In this document: in pieces, positions 27,019 through 35,525 of the stretch
How positions within the stretch are numbered: the first letter of the stretch is position 1
How the letters are laid out: the number at the start of each line of letters is the position of its first letter
Origin: Streptomyces collinus Tu 365
Lineage (GTDB): Bacteria; Actinomycetota; Actinomycetes; Streptomycetales; Streptomycetaceae
Length of the DNA: 64,000 bases
Direction: 5' to 3'
Assembly: GCF_000444875.1 (NCBI RefSeq)
Contig: NC_021985.1
Span: 6,530,170 to 6,594,169, forward strand
Program-made: the position numbers and the translations under genes
Notes under the pieces: model-generated
What the model was told of the DNA's origin: nothing
The model's input: only the letters and a program-made list of their open reading frames with translations
The model's database searches: none

Positions 27019-28562
27019 TCACTCGCGCGGCGGCTCCTCCTCCAGGTCGTGCCGCTCCAGCGGGTGCACCGCCGGACCCTGGAGCACGCCGCCGTCGACG
27101 TCGAAGCGCGACCCGTGGCAGGGGCACTCCCAGGCGCGCTCCGCCCGGTTGAAGGCGACCAGACAGCCGAGGTGGGTGCAGCGGGCCGAGACGGCGTGCA
27201 GGACGCCCTCCTCGTCGCGGTGGACGGCGAGCCGCTCGCCCCCGGCACGGACCACCGCGCCCTCACCGGGGCCCAGGTCCGCCACCTGGGCCGGCGGGCG
27301 CAGCCGGTCGCCGACGAAGTGCCGGGCCACCTCCGCCTGGGCCTTCAGCAGGGACGGCGCCTCGCGCAGCACCGACTTCACCCGGCGCGGGTCGTACAGC
27401 TCCTGCCAGGGGCTGTCCCGGCCGGTGATCAGGGCCGTCAGCAGCAGCCCCGCCATGATCCCGCCGCTCAGGCCCCAGCCGCCGAAGCCGGTGGCCACGT
27501 ACGTGTGCCGGGCGCCCGGGTGGAAGGGGCCGACCATCGGCACGGTGTCGGTGGAGTCGTTGTCCTGCGTGGCCCACGCGTACGCCGGTTCCCACCCCGG
27601 GAAGTGCTCCCCGGCCCAGGCGGTGAGCCGGTCGAAGCCCGCGCCGGGGTCGCCGGTGCCCGGTGTGAAGTGCTCCCCGGTCACCACGAGCAGCCGCCCT
27701 CCGTCCTTCCCGTACGGCGCGGTGCGCACCGAGCGGGTGTTCTCCTCGGGCGTGATGTACATGCCCCCGGGTCCGGGCCGTCGCCGAGCGGTCCGGCGAC
27801 CACCAGTTCCCGGCGCGGCGAGAGGCGGGAGAAGAGCAGGGCGCGGTCGAACACCGGGTAGTGGGTGGCGATCACGACGTCCCGGGCGGTCACCGTGTGC
27901 CCCGCCTCGGTGGTCAGCCGGCAGGGCTCGCCGCCCTCCGCGAGACCGACGACCCGGGTGAGCTCGTACACCTGCCCGCCGAGCGCGAGCAGGTCCTGGG
28001 TGAGGGCCCGCAGGTACTTGAGCGGGTGGAACTGCGCCTGCCCGCCCACCCGTACCGCCCCCGCCACCGGGAACGGCAGCCCGGTCTCGGTCGTGAACGC
28101 GGCCGGCAGTCCCGCGTCCCGCGCGGCCGCGGCCTCCGCCCGCACCTCGTCCACCCGCTCCGGGTCCCGCACGAAGGTGTACGCGTCCCGGGTCTCCCAC
28201 TCGCAGTCGACGCCCAGCTCGTCCACCAGCGCGGCCGCGTGCTCGATCGCCTCGGACTGGGAGCGGGCGTAGAGCCGCGCGGCCTCGGGGCCGCGGGTGC
28301 GGCGCAGCCGGTCGTAGACCAGGGTGTGCAGCGCGGTCAGCTTCGCCGTCGTGTACCCGGTGACGCCGGCCGCCGCCCGTCCCGCCTCCAGCACGGCCAC
28401 CCGCCGCCCCGCCCGGGCCAGCGCGTGGGCGGTGCTCAGCCCGGCCATGCCGGCGCCGACGACGGCCACGTCCACGGCGAGGTCCTCCGTCAGCACCGGG
28501 TGGTCCCGTCCCGGGGCGGTGCGCAGCCAGTACGAATCGGTGACCTGCCGGAACTCACGCAT
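27019..28562 (-). pseudogene. FAD-dependent oxidoreductase with Rieske domain, frameshifted
   Basis: The 5' part reads in one frame from ATG 28562: an N-terminal extension, the FAD motif VDVAVVGAGMAGLSTAHALARAG, and on to ELVVAGPLGDGPDPG. The 3' part continues in another frame from GGMYITPEENTRSVRTAPYG through the rest of the DAO-type domain (FGGWGLSGGIMAG) to a C-terminal Rieske [2Fe-2S] domain with CTHLGC and CPCHGSRFDVDG. Adding one G to the five-G run (27764-27768 on the plus strand) would restore a 514-residue protein. So it is either a sequencing error in a homopolymer or a real single-base deletion. Family members are membrane-peripheral oxidoreductases of unknown substrate. Confidence 0.85.
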
Positions 28563-28590
28563 GCGCGCCGGGTACCCCGCCCGGACCGCG

Positions 28591-29040
28591 TCACGTCTCC
28601 CGCAGCAGCCGCTCCCGGCACGCGGCCACGCCCAAGTCGCCCTCCGGGTGCCGCGGGTCCAGCGCCTCCACCTCCATGGCGGTCTCGTACGCCTCCCGGC
28701 AGGCGGGCCACGGCGCGCGGTCGGCGATGTCGCCGGGGGCGGACGTCCCGTGCCTGTCGGGCCGGTCAAGGCGGCGCAGCGGCCGGCGGCCGTGCTCGCC
28801 GTACGACAGGTGCGGGAAGCACTTGACCGGGCTCATCCCGTCCTCGGCGAGCGACCGCTCGACGTCGGGCCAGGAGCCTGCCGCTGCGCACGCCGTCCGC
28901 GAGCGCGGCCTCCTTGCCCCCCCGGGTACGACGGGAGTGGCCCGCGCGTCGTACGCCGTCAGGTCGACGGGCGCGCCGGGCGGCAGCCGAACCCCCGTGG
29001 GCGCCGTCGCCTTCGCCGTCCCCGGTCCGGGCGACGTCAC
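28591..29040 (-). pseudogene. Degraded PPK2-type polyphosphate kinase remnant
   Basis: Pieces of a PPK2 polyphosphate-nucleotide phosphotransferase are recognisable. An N-terminal fragment reads GVRLPPGAPVDLTAYDARATP then VPGGKEAAL, in a neighbouring frame after a seven-G run (28917-28923). A middle fragment reads DVERSLAEDGMSPVKCFPHLSYGEHGRRPLRRLDRPDRHGTSAPGDIADRAPWPACREAYETA, corresponding to the VKxFLHIS, RLxxPxKHWKxxPGD and WPxYxEAYE strings of PPK2. A C-terminal fragment reads LDPRHPEGDLGVAACRERL. The Walker A region (GMDTSGKGG in the family) and over 100 residues are missing, and conserved Lys/Trp positions are substituted. It cannot encode an active kinase. Confidence 0.75.
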
Positions 29041-29054
29041 CGGTGGCCGTGCGG

Positions 29055-29645
29055 TCAGCGGCGTCCGTAGCGGCCGGTGAGGGTGCCGGTGGCCAGGGTG
29101 TGCCCGGACAGGGCGCGCAGCAGGTCGGCCTCGGTGGCGCCCGGGGCGAGGCGGGGAGCCCGGTTGGCGGCGTACACCGTGAGGACGTAGCGGTGCGGCC
29201 GGTCGCCGCGGGGCGGACAGGGGCCGCCGTAGCCCGTCCGCCCGAAGCCGTTGCGGCCCTGCGTCGCCCCCGGCGGCCGCTCGCCGGCGGAGAGCCGGGC
29301 GGTCCCCGGGGCGATGTCCCAGGCCAGCCAGTGCGTGAAGGTGCCGTGCGGGGCGTCCGGGTCACGCAGCACGAACGCCAGGGAAGCGGTGCGATCCGGT
29401 ACGGCGCCCAGGGCGAGCGGCGGGGAGACGTCGTCGCCGTCGCAGGTGAAGCGCCGCGGGACCGTGCCGCCGTCCCGGTAGGCGGAACTCGTCACCGTGA
29501 GCCGGTGGGGCGCGGCGGGGGAGCCGGCGGGCCGGGCGGCGGGCGGGGCCGCGGCCGGGCCGCCGTCGTTCCCGCACGCCGTCACGACGGCCGTCGCGGC
29601 CAGGGTGATCACGGTGGCCGCCGCGGCCGTCAGGCTCATGCGCAT
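29055..29645 (-). CDS. YbhB/YbcL-type PEBP lipoprotein
   Basis: A 196-residue lipoprotein with a signal peptide ending in the lipobox VVTAC (Cys about 24) and an Ala/Pro linker. A phosphatidylethanolamine-binding-protein (Raf kinase inhibitor-like) domain follows: FVLRDPDAPHGTFTHWLAWDI carries the D-P-D-x-P and H-W motifs of the anion pocket, and YGGPCPPRGDRPHRYVLTVYA is the second half of that pocket. The bacterial ligand is unknown. Its start lies 10 bp after the slipin stop, so the two are probably one operon. A second ATG two codons later is equally possible. Confidence 0.88.
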   Translation of the reverse strand: MRMSLTAAAATVITLAATAVVTACGNDGGPAAAPPAARPAGSPAAPHRLTVTSSAYRDGGTVPRRFTCDGDDVSPPLALGAVPDRTASLAFVLRDPDAPHGTFTHWLAWDIAPGTARLSAGERPPGATQGRNGFGRTGYGGPCPPRGDRPHRYVLTVYAANRAPRLAPGATEADLLRALSGHTLATGTLTGRYGRR

Positions 29646-29655
29646 GCCCGGCAGG

Positions 29656-30456
29656 CTAGCCGTCCGGCGCCTCTTTCCCGGTGAGCGGCGCGGGCTGCTG
29701 CGCCCCCCGCTCCAGGAAGTGCAGCAACTCCACCGGGATGGGCAGCACCAGGGTGGAGTTCTTCTCGGCGGACACCGCCATCACCGTCTGCAGCAGCCGC
29801 AGTTGCAGCGCGGCGGGCGTACCGGACATCTGCTCCGCAGCCTCGGCGAGCTTCCTGGATGCCTGCAGCTCCGCGTCGGCGTTGATGATCCGGGCCCGGC
29901 GCTCCCGGTCGGCCTCGGCCTGCCGGGCCATCGACCGCTTCATCGCGTCCGGCAGGGACACGTCCTTGATCTCCACCCGGTCGACCTGCACACCCCAGCC
30001 CACGGCCGGACTGTCGATCATCAGCTCCAGGCCCTGGTTGAGCTTCTCCCGGTTGGAGAGCAGGTCGTCCAGGTCGCTCTTGCCGATGATCGAGCGCAGC
30101 GAGGTCTGCGCCATCTGGGAGACCGCGAACTTGTAGTCCTCGACCTTCACCAGCGCGCTCGCCGCGTCGACGACCCGGAAGTAGACGACCGCGTCCACGC
30201 GCACGGTGACGTTGTCCCGGGTGATGCCCTCCTGGGCGGGGATCGGCAGCGTCACGATCTGCATGTTGATCTTGTGCAGCCGGTCCACGAACGGGATCAC
30301 CAGCGTCAGGCCCGGCTGCCGTACCTCGCCCGCGACCCGTCCGAGCCGGAACAGCACGCCCTGCTCGTACTGCTTGACCACCCGCGCCGCCATCGCGAGG
30401 TACACGAGACCGACGCAGACGAACGCCACGACCGCTCCCACCACGTCCTGGAGCAT
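29656..30456 (-). CDS. Slipin/SPFH-domain membrane protein
   Basis: A 266-residue protein of the stomatin/slipin family: one N-terminal membrane hairpin (DVVGAVVAFVCVGLVYLAMAARV), then the SPFH domain from EQGVLFRLGRVAGEVRQPGLTLVIPFVDRLHKINMQ through RDNVTVRVDAVVYFRVVDA to LRSIIGKSDLDDLLSNREKLN. A coiled-coil helix follows (EADRERRARIINADAELQASRKLAEAAEQM). SPFH proteins oligomerise at the inner membrane and organise lipids or proteases. ATG at 30456 has GAGGAGG 6 bases upstream. No NfeD-type partner protein is adjacent; a PEBP lipoprotein follows instead. Confidence 0.92.
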   Translation of the reverse strand: MLQDVVGAVVAFVCVGLVYLAMAARVVKQYEQGVLFRLGRVAGEVRQPGLTLVIPFVDRLHKINMQIVTLPIPAQEGITRDNVTVRVDAVVYFRVVDAASALVKVEDYKFAVSQMAQTSLRSIIGKSDLDDLLSNREKLNQGLELMIDSPAVGWGVQVDRVEIKDVSLPDAMKRSMARQAEADRERRARIINADAELQASRKLAEAAEQMSGTPAALQLRLLQTVMAVSAEKNSTLVLPIPVELLHFLERGAQQPAPLTGKEAPDG

Positions 30457-30589
30457 GGCGACCTCCTCGCACAGAGGCCTGCTTTGTCTGTTGCTGTAAC
30501 GATATGCCGGGCTCGGGGCGGAAGCCATGGCCGGGTCCCGGGCCCGCCCGCCGGGAAGACCGGCGAGGCGGGCCCGGGGCTCCGGCCGG

Positions 30590-32188
30590 TCAGGCGGCCG
30601 GGGTGCCCGCCGGGGCGGCGCGTGGCGCCGGAGCCGTGACCTGGACCGGGACGGTGCCCGGTGTGCTGTGGCGTGCCGCCCAGTTCTCCAGGGCCGTGCG
30701 GCAGGCGTGGTCCAGGTGGTGCAGCCCCGAGAGGTCGAGCCGGACCGGGCGGTCCTGGGGCAGCGACTCCAGGCTGTCGAGGATCCTCGGCAGCCGCAGG
30801 AAGGTCGCGTTCCCCGACAGCCGGGCCTCGATCGGGCCGGCGCCCTTGTCGACCACCTCGAGCCGCAGGTGCGAGGCCTCCCAGGCCGTCTTGACGACCG
30901 CGAGCGCCAGTCCGATCAGCACCCCCTCGAACATGCTGACCGCCACGATGGACAGGGCGGTGACCGTCAGGACGACGGCCTCGCCCCGCTGTTCGCGCCA
31001 CAGCGCGGCCAGCGCCCGGGCCGGGACCAGCTTGGCGCCCGAGTGGATCAGGATGCCCGCGAGCGCCGGGACCGGGATGAGGGCGAGGACGTCCGGCAGC
31101 AGGGCGGCGAAGAGGAGCAGCCACACGCCGTGCAGCACCCGGGAGGCCTTGGTGCGGGCGCCCGCCTGGACGTTGGCCGCGCTGCGCACGATCACCGCGG
31201 TCATCGGCAGCGCGCCCAGCAGCCCGCACAGCGTGTTGCCCGCGCCCTGCGCGACCAGTTCCTGGTCGTACCGGGTGCGCGGCCCGTCGTGCAGCCGGTC
31301 CACCGCCGCCGCGCTGAACAGCGACTCGGCGGACGCGATCAGCGTGAACGCGACGATCGTGCCGAGCAGTCCGGCGCCCGCGAGGCCGCCGAAGGCGCTC
31401 AGCGGCGGCGGCTGGACCGAGTCCAGCAGCCCCCGCACCTCCACGGTGGCCACCGGCAGTCCGAGACCCGCCACGGCCGCCGTGGCGAGCCCCACGGCGG
31501 CCAGCGGACCGGGCACCGTGCGCACCCGCGCCGGTGCGAGCCGCCACAGCAGCAGCACCGCGACGGTGCCCGCGCACAGCGCGAGGGAGGCCAGGGCGGC
31601 GCCGTCGCCGAGGGCGTCGAGGAGCGCCCCCGGCAGCCCCGCCAGCTTGCCGAGACCCGAGTCGGGGGCCTTGGCGGCGAGTGCCGGGTACAGCTGGCCG
31701 GCGATCAGGACCAGCCCGATCCCGGCCAGCATGCCCTCGACGACCGAGACCGAGATCGCCCGGAAGTACCGGCCCAGCCGCAGCGCGCCCATGAGGATCT
31801 GGAGCAGTCCGCAGGACAGGACGATCACGCCGAGCGACGGCAGCCCGAACTCCTTGACCGCCTCGAAGACGAGGACCGTCAACCCGGCGGCGGGACCGGA
31901 CACCTGGAGGCTGCTGCCCCGCATCAGCCCGGTGACGATGCCGCCCACGATGCCGGTGACCAGGCCGAGTTCGGCCGGCACCCCCGAGGCGACGGCCACG
32001 CCCACGCACAGCGGGAGCGCGACCAGGAAGACGACGAGGGAGGCGGCGAAGTCCCGCCGCAGATGGGGGAGCCGGGATATGAGCCCCGGGGAGGCGGGGG
32101 AGTCCGGGGAGCCGGAGGGAGTGGGGGGTGTGGGGGAAGTGGGAGGTGTGGGGGAAGTGGGAGGTGTGCTGTTCATCGGCGCGCTCAC
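30590..32188 (-). CDS. SulP-family anion transporter, probable bicarbonate or sulfate uptake
   Basis: A 532-residue SLC26/SulP transporter. A low-complexity PPTSPT repeat N-terminus precedes RRDFAASLVVFLVALPLCVGVAVASGVPAELGLVTGIVGG, the SulP signature, and about 12 helices. A C-terminal STAS-like domain ends the protein (RPVRLDLSGLHHLDHACRTALENWA). The GTG start at 32188 overlaps the carbonic anhydrase stop in a GTGA, so both proteins are made together. That coupling points to bicarbonate as substrate, as in BicA-type systems, rather than sulfate; this is inference from context. An internal ATG at 32176 is an alternative start. Confidence 0.88.
   Translation of the reverse strand: MSAPMNSTPPTSPTPPTSPTPPTPSGSPDSPASPGLISRLPHLRRDFAASLVVFLVALPLCVGVAVASGVPAELGLVTGIVGGIVTGLMRGSSLQVSGPAAGLTVLVFEAVKEFGLPSLGVIVLSCGLLQILMGALRLGRYFRAISVSVVEGMLAGIGLVLIAGQLYPALAAKAPDSGLGKLAGLPGALLDALGDGAALASLALCAGTVAVLLLWRLAPARVRTVPGPLAAVGLATAAVAGLGLPVATVEVRGLLDSVQPPPLSAFGGLAGAGLLGTIVAFTLIASAESLFSAAAVDRLHDGPRTRYDQELVAQGAGNTLCGLLGALPMTAVIVRSAANVQAGARTKASRVLHGVWLLLFAALLPDVLALIPVPALAGILIHSGAKLVPARALAALWREQRGEAVVLTVTALSIVAVSMFEGVLIGLALAVVKTAWEASHLRLEVVDKGAGPIEARLSGNATFLRLPRILDSLESLPQDRPVRLDLSGLHHLDHACRTALENWAARHSTPGTVPVQVTAPAPRAAPAGTPAA
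32120..32173. repeat. In-frame 18-bp tandem repeat at the SulP N-terminus
   Basis: Three units start at 32120, 32138 and 32156 with the pattern AGTGGGAGGTGTGGGGGA. The first differs by one base and the last changes at its end. Eighteen bases equal six codons, so the minus strand encodes repeated S-P-T-P-P-T without a frame change. Copy number is likely to vary between strains. Confidence 0.75.
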
Positions 32189-32763
32189 AGGGCTTCGAAG
32201 GTGTCGGTCCGCGCGCGGTGCGTCCGGACGGCGCCGGTGTGCACCTCGTAGTACCAGCCGTGCAGGCCGAGCCCGCCGCGCGCCAGCCTCCGCTCGATGC
32301 ACGGGTACGAGCGCAGCCGCAGCAGCTGGGTCAGGACATGGCTCTGGACGGCTTCGGCGACCTCCGGGTCCTCGGCCGCGCCGGCCGGGCGCGGGGTGGC
32401 CTGCGCCAGCCAGTCGCGGACGGCGGGCACGGCGGTCAGGTCGTCACCGCGCACCAGCGCGCCGACGGCGCCGCAGTGCGAGTGGCCGCAGACGACGATG
32501 TCGCGGACGCCCAGCACCTCCACGGCGTACTCGATGGTGGCGGCCTCGCCGGTGGGGTGCTGCGAGGCGTACGGGGGGACGATGTTGCCCGCGGTGCGCA
32601 GCTCGAAGAGCTCGCCCGGGCGGGCGCCGGTGATCAGGGCCGGGACGACCCGGGAATCGGAGCAGGTGATGAACAGGACCTGTGGGGACTGGCCTTCTGC
32701 GAGCTCGGCGAACTCCTCAGGGCGCTGTCCGAAGGTACGGGCGTTGTCGATGAGGGGCTGCAT
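32185..32763 (-). CDS. Beta-class carbonic anhydrase
   Basis: A 192-residue zinc enzyme interconverting CO2 and bicarbonate. The zinc and catalytic residues are in VLFITCSDSRVVP (Cys34, Asp36, Arg38) and VVCGHSHCGAVGAL (His94, Cys97), and the active-site strand is LFELRTAGNIVPPY. ATG at 32763 has AGGAGGA about 10 bases upstream; an upstream start would add 16 Arg-rich residues without homology. The stop overlaps the start of the SulP gene. Enzyme and transporter probably cooperate to hold bicarbonate for carboxylases such as those making malonyl-CoA. Confidence 0.95.
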   Translation of the reverse strand: MQPLIDNARTFGQRPEEFAELAEGQSPQVLFITCSDSRVVPALITGARPGELFELRTAGNIVPPYASQHPTGEAATIEYAVEVLGVRDIVVCGHSHCGAVGALVRGDDLTAVPAVRDWLAQATPRPAGAAEDPEVAEAVQSHVLTQLLRLRSYPCIERRLARGGLGLHGWYYEVHTGAVRTHRARTDTFEAL

Positions 32764-32844
32764 GCGTGTGGACTCCTCCTGGCGCGCCGCACCGGCGCGT
32801 CGGGCTTGCACGACGTTCGTGGGTGTGGGGGAGGGAGCCGTCCC

Positions 32845-33207
32845 TCAGCAGCGGAAGACCTGAAGAGCTGCCGTGGAGTGGGCTCTGGAGGATCTCGTGG
32901 TCCGGTGATGCGGGGCACCGGCCGCGCCGGCCGGCCGCGGGGCGGCCGACCGCCGGGGTATGAGCGGGCGTTCCGGAGCCGGCCCGCAGGGGCGGCCGCG
33001 CCGCCTGTCGTGGGTGTGCGGGACGCCCGTGGGCGCGTGGCCCGGATGGCACACCTGTTCCGCGAAGGGTGCCGCCGCGGCCTTGGCCCTCGCCTCACTG
33101 AGGGTGTGAGCGGGTGCGAAGCTTCCGTCGACAGCGAACAGCGGCAGGGCGAGCAGGGTGGCGGCGAAGAGGAAAAGCAGGGCCCGAGCCGTCCTGCCTC
33201 GGAACAT
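32845..33207 (-). CDS. Small secreted or membrane-anchored protein, unknown function
   Basis: A 120-residue protein starting with a clear signal sequence (MFRGRTARALLFLFAATLLALPLFAVDG). The short mature region is SFAPAHTLSEARAKAAAAPFAEQVCHPGHAP, then His/Arg/Pro-rich sequence that is probably disordered. The final residue before the stop is Cys. ATG at 33207 is preceded by GGAGGAGG. It lies upstream of the carbonic anhydrase gene on the same strand, but 81 bp separate them and joint function is not evident. Confidence 0.6.
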   Translation of the reverse strand: MFRGRTARALLFLFAATLLALPLFAVDGSFAPAHTLSEARAKAAAAPFAEQVCHPGHAPTGVPHTHDRRRGRPCGPAPERPLIPRRSAAPRPAGAAGAPHHRTTRSSRAHSTAALQVFRC

Positions 33208-33373
33208 GCACCCTCCTCCCCGGAGTTCACACCTTTCACGCGCACCAAGCATTGGTCAATGGTTGGTCAAGAAACACGTTAACCCTGCAAAGTCCTTTGC
33301 AGGGTCAACTGGGCGCAACGCGCGGAAGAGAGCGTGGAAAAAGCCGGTCGGGTGGCGTGAACCCGTGCTTGTA

Positions 33374-34477
33374 CTACTGGTCGACGAGGCCCTTCGCGTC
33401 GCGGGCGAGGGCGGTGAGCCGGGATATCGCGCGGAAGTACTTCTTGCGGTAGCCGCCCTTCAGCATCTCCTCGCTGAACAGCCGGTCGAACGGCTGCCCC
33501 GAGGCGAGCACCGGCACCTCGCGGTCGTAGAGCCGGTCCGCCAGCACCACGAGCCGCAGCGCCGTCGACTGGTCGGGCACCGGCCGCACGTCGGTGAGGC
33601 ACACCGCCGTCAGCCCGTCCGTCAGGGCGCCGTAGCGGCTCGGGTGCACCTTGGCGAGGTGCTCCAGGAGGTGCGGGAAGTCGTCCAGCGAGGCGCCCGG
33701 GGTGGCGTACGCCGCCTTGGTCACCTCCTCGTCGGTGAACGGCGCCGGGGCCTCGGGCAGGCCGCGGTGGCGGTAGTCCTCGCCGTCGATGCGCAGCGCG
33801 CGGAAGTGCGCGGACAGGCCCTGGATCTCGCGCAGGAAGTCCGCGGCCGCGAACCGGCCCTCGCCGAGCTTGCCCGGCAGCGTGTTGGAGGTCGCGGCGA
33901 GCGCCACGCCCGACTCGACCAGCTTGCCGAGCAGCGTGGAGACGAGCACGGTGTCGCCCGGGTCGTCCAGCTCGAACTCGTCGATGCAGAGCAGGCGGTG
34001 GCCGCCGAGGGTCTGCACGGTCTTCTGGAAGCCCAGCGCGCCGACCAGGTTGGTCAGCTCCACGAAGGTGCCGAACGCCTTGAGCGCGGGCTCGGCCGGG
34101 GTGGCGTGCCACAGGGAGGCGAGCAGGTGGGTCTTGCCGACGCCGTAGCCGCCGTCCAGGTAGACGCCCCGTGGACCGGCCGGGGTCTTCGGTGCCCTGG
34201 ACCGGCCGAACCCGAAGAGGCCGCGCCGGCCGCCGCCGACGGCGTGCGCCCCGCCGAGTCCGGCCGCGAAGTTCTCGAGGACCGTCACGGCCTCGGTCTG
34301 GCTGGGCTGGTTCGGGTCCGGGATGTACGTGGCGAAGCGGACCGCGTCGAAGCGCGGCGGCGGCACCATCTCGGCGACCAGCCGGTCCGCGGGCACGTGC
34401 GGCTCGCGGGCGCACAGCGACAGGGGGCCCGCGTCGGTCAGGGGGCCGGAACCGGGGGTGGTGGTGGAGGACGACAC
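33374..34477 (-). CDS. zapE: ZapE/AFG1-family ATPase
   Basis: A 367-residue P-loop ATPase of the AFG1/ZapE family. Walker A is YLDGGYGVGKTHLLASLWH, Walker B is RLLCIDEFELDDPGDT, and sensor 1 is VALAATSNTLPG; the family continues YRHRGLPEAPAPF and ends SEEMLKGGYRKKYFRAISRL. In E. coli ZapE associates with the division ring; mitochondrial AFG1 aids protein quality control. The actinobacterial role is not known to me. The GTG start at 34477 is chosen because upstream codons include a rare TTA. The divergent reductase gene starts 37 bp away, so promoters overlap and transcripts are probably leaderless. Confidence 0.85.
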   Translation of the reverse strand: MSSSTTTPGSGPLTDAGPLSLCAREPHVPADRLVAEMVPPPRFDAVRFATYIPDPNQPSQTEAVTVLENFAAGLGGAHAVGGGRRGLFGFGRSRAPKTPAGPRGVYLDGGYGVGKTHLLASLWHATPAEPALKAFGTFVELTNLVGALGFQKTVQTLGGHRLLCIDEFELDDPGDTVLVSTLLGKLVESGVALAATSNTLPGKLGEGRFAAADFLREIQGLSAHFRALRIDGEDYRHRGLPEAPAPFTDEEVTKAAYATPGASLDDFPHLLEHLAKVHPSRYGALTDGLTAVCLTDVRPVPDQSTALRLVVLADRLYDREVPVLASGQPFDRLFSEEMLKGGYRKKYFRAISRLTALARDAKGLVDQ

Positions 34478-34514
34478 GGTTACCCATGCTAAGCGCCGTG
34501 TCAGACTGCACGAC

Positions 34515-35396
34515 ATGCGACGCCTGTTCCCTGTGACCTATGAAACAGCAGCCCAGGCCCCCGGCACGGGTCCGGAGGGCCGGGAGGGCGGGGAGGTGGG
34601 CGCGGCGGCCGGTGCGCGGGCGGCGGTGCCGCCCGGCGGTCCCGCCGGCGCGGGGGCGGGCCGCGACTGGAGCCTCGCCGAGCTGGCCGCCGCCTACGCC
34701 TACCCCGAGCCCGGCGCCGCCGTCGGCGGCCCGCGGCCGTGGCTGCGGGCCAACATGGTCTCCACCCTCGACGGCGCGGCCCAGCACGAGGGGCACTCCC
34801 AGCCCATCTCCAACGCGGCCGACATGCGGATCTTCGGCACGCTGCGGGCGCTCGCCGATGTGATCGTGGTGGGTGCGGAAACGGTACGGCAGGAGGGCTA
34901 CCGCCCCGCACGCGCGCGGGCCGAGTTCGCCGCGGCCCGGACGGCCGCGGGGCAGGGCCGGGCCCCCGCGATCGCGATCGTCACCGCCGGCCTGGAGCTG
35001 GACTTCTCGCTGCCGCTGTTCACCTCGCCCCTGGTGCCCACCCTGCTGCTGACCGGCGCCGCCGCGGCCCCGGACCGGGTCGCCGCGGCCGAGAAGGCCG
35101 GGGCGCGGGTGGTCGTCGCCGGGGAGGGCATGGGGGTCGACCCCGCGCGCGCGGTGCGGGCCCTGGCGGAACTCGGCCACACCCGGCTGCTCACCGAGGG
35201 CGGCCCCCGGCTGCTCGGCCAGCTGGTGGCCGCCGACGTGCTCGACGAGCTCTGCCTGACCGTCGCGCCGATGCTGACCGCGGGGGACGCGCAGCGCATC
35301 GCCGGGGGGCCGGCCGTCGCGGTCCCGCGCCGCTTCGAACTGGTGTCCCTGCTGGAAGAGGACGGTTTTCTGTTCAGTCGCTACCGTCGGTCCTGA
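34515..35396 (+). CDS. RibD C-terminal-type pyrimidine reductase family protein
   Basis: A 293-residue protein with a dihydrofolate-reductase-like RibD_C domain. Visible elements are PWLRANMVSTLDGAAQHEGHSQPISNAADMRIFGTLRALADVIVVGAETVRQEGYRP (substrate and NADPH region) and ARAVRALAELGHTRLLTEGGPRLLGQLVAADVLDELCLTVAPML (the G-G-P loop). Such proteins reduce a ribosylamino-pyrimidine in riboflavin synthesis or related steps. It lacks the deaminase half of RibD and is away from other rib genes, so it may act in a specialised pathway. ATG at 34515 has no good ribosome-binding site and may be leaderless. Confidence 0.8.
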   Translation: MRRLFPVTYETAAQAPGTGPEGREGGEVGAAAGARAAVPPGGPAGAGAGRDWSLAELAAAYAYPEPGAAVGGPRPWLRANMVSTLDGAAQHEGHSQPISNAADMRIFGTLRALADVIVVGAETVRQEGYRPARARAEFAAARTAAGQGRAPAIAIVTAGLELDFSLPLFTSPLVPTLLLTGAAAAPDRVAAAEKAGARVVVAGEGMGVDPARAVRALAELGHTRLLTEGGPRLLGQLVAADVLDELCLTVAPMLTAGDAQRIAGGPAVAVPRRFELVSLLEEDGFLFSRYRRS

Positions 35397-35400
35397 CATG

Positions 35401-35421
35401 AACGGAATCAGCCGTTCCGTT
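35401..35421 (+). terminator. Small hairpin after the reductase gene
   Basis: AACGGAA (35401-35407) and TTCCGTT (35415-35421) form a 7-bp stem with a 7-base loop, right after the TGA. Its A+T content makes it a weak terminator. A second 6-bp hairpin, CCCGTG/CACGGG (35457-35472), lies in the leader of the next gene. Confidence 0.45.
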
Positions 35422-35525
35422 TGTCGTCCGGGCGGGCACACTAGGTCCGGCACTACCCGTGCGATCACGGGGCAGGATGGTTTCCGCAGGGTCTGACCCG
35501 GACCCACGGAGGAGAGAGGCGTCTG

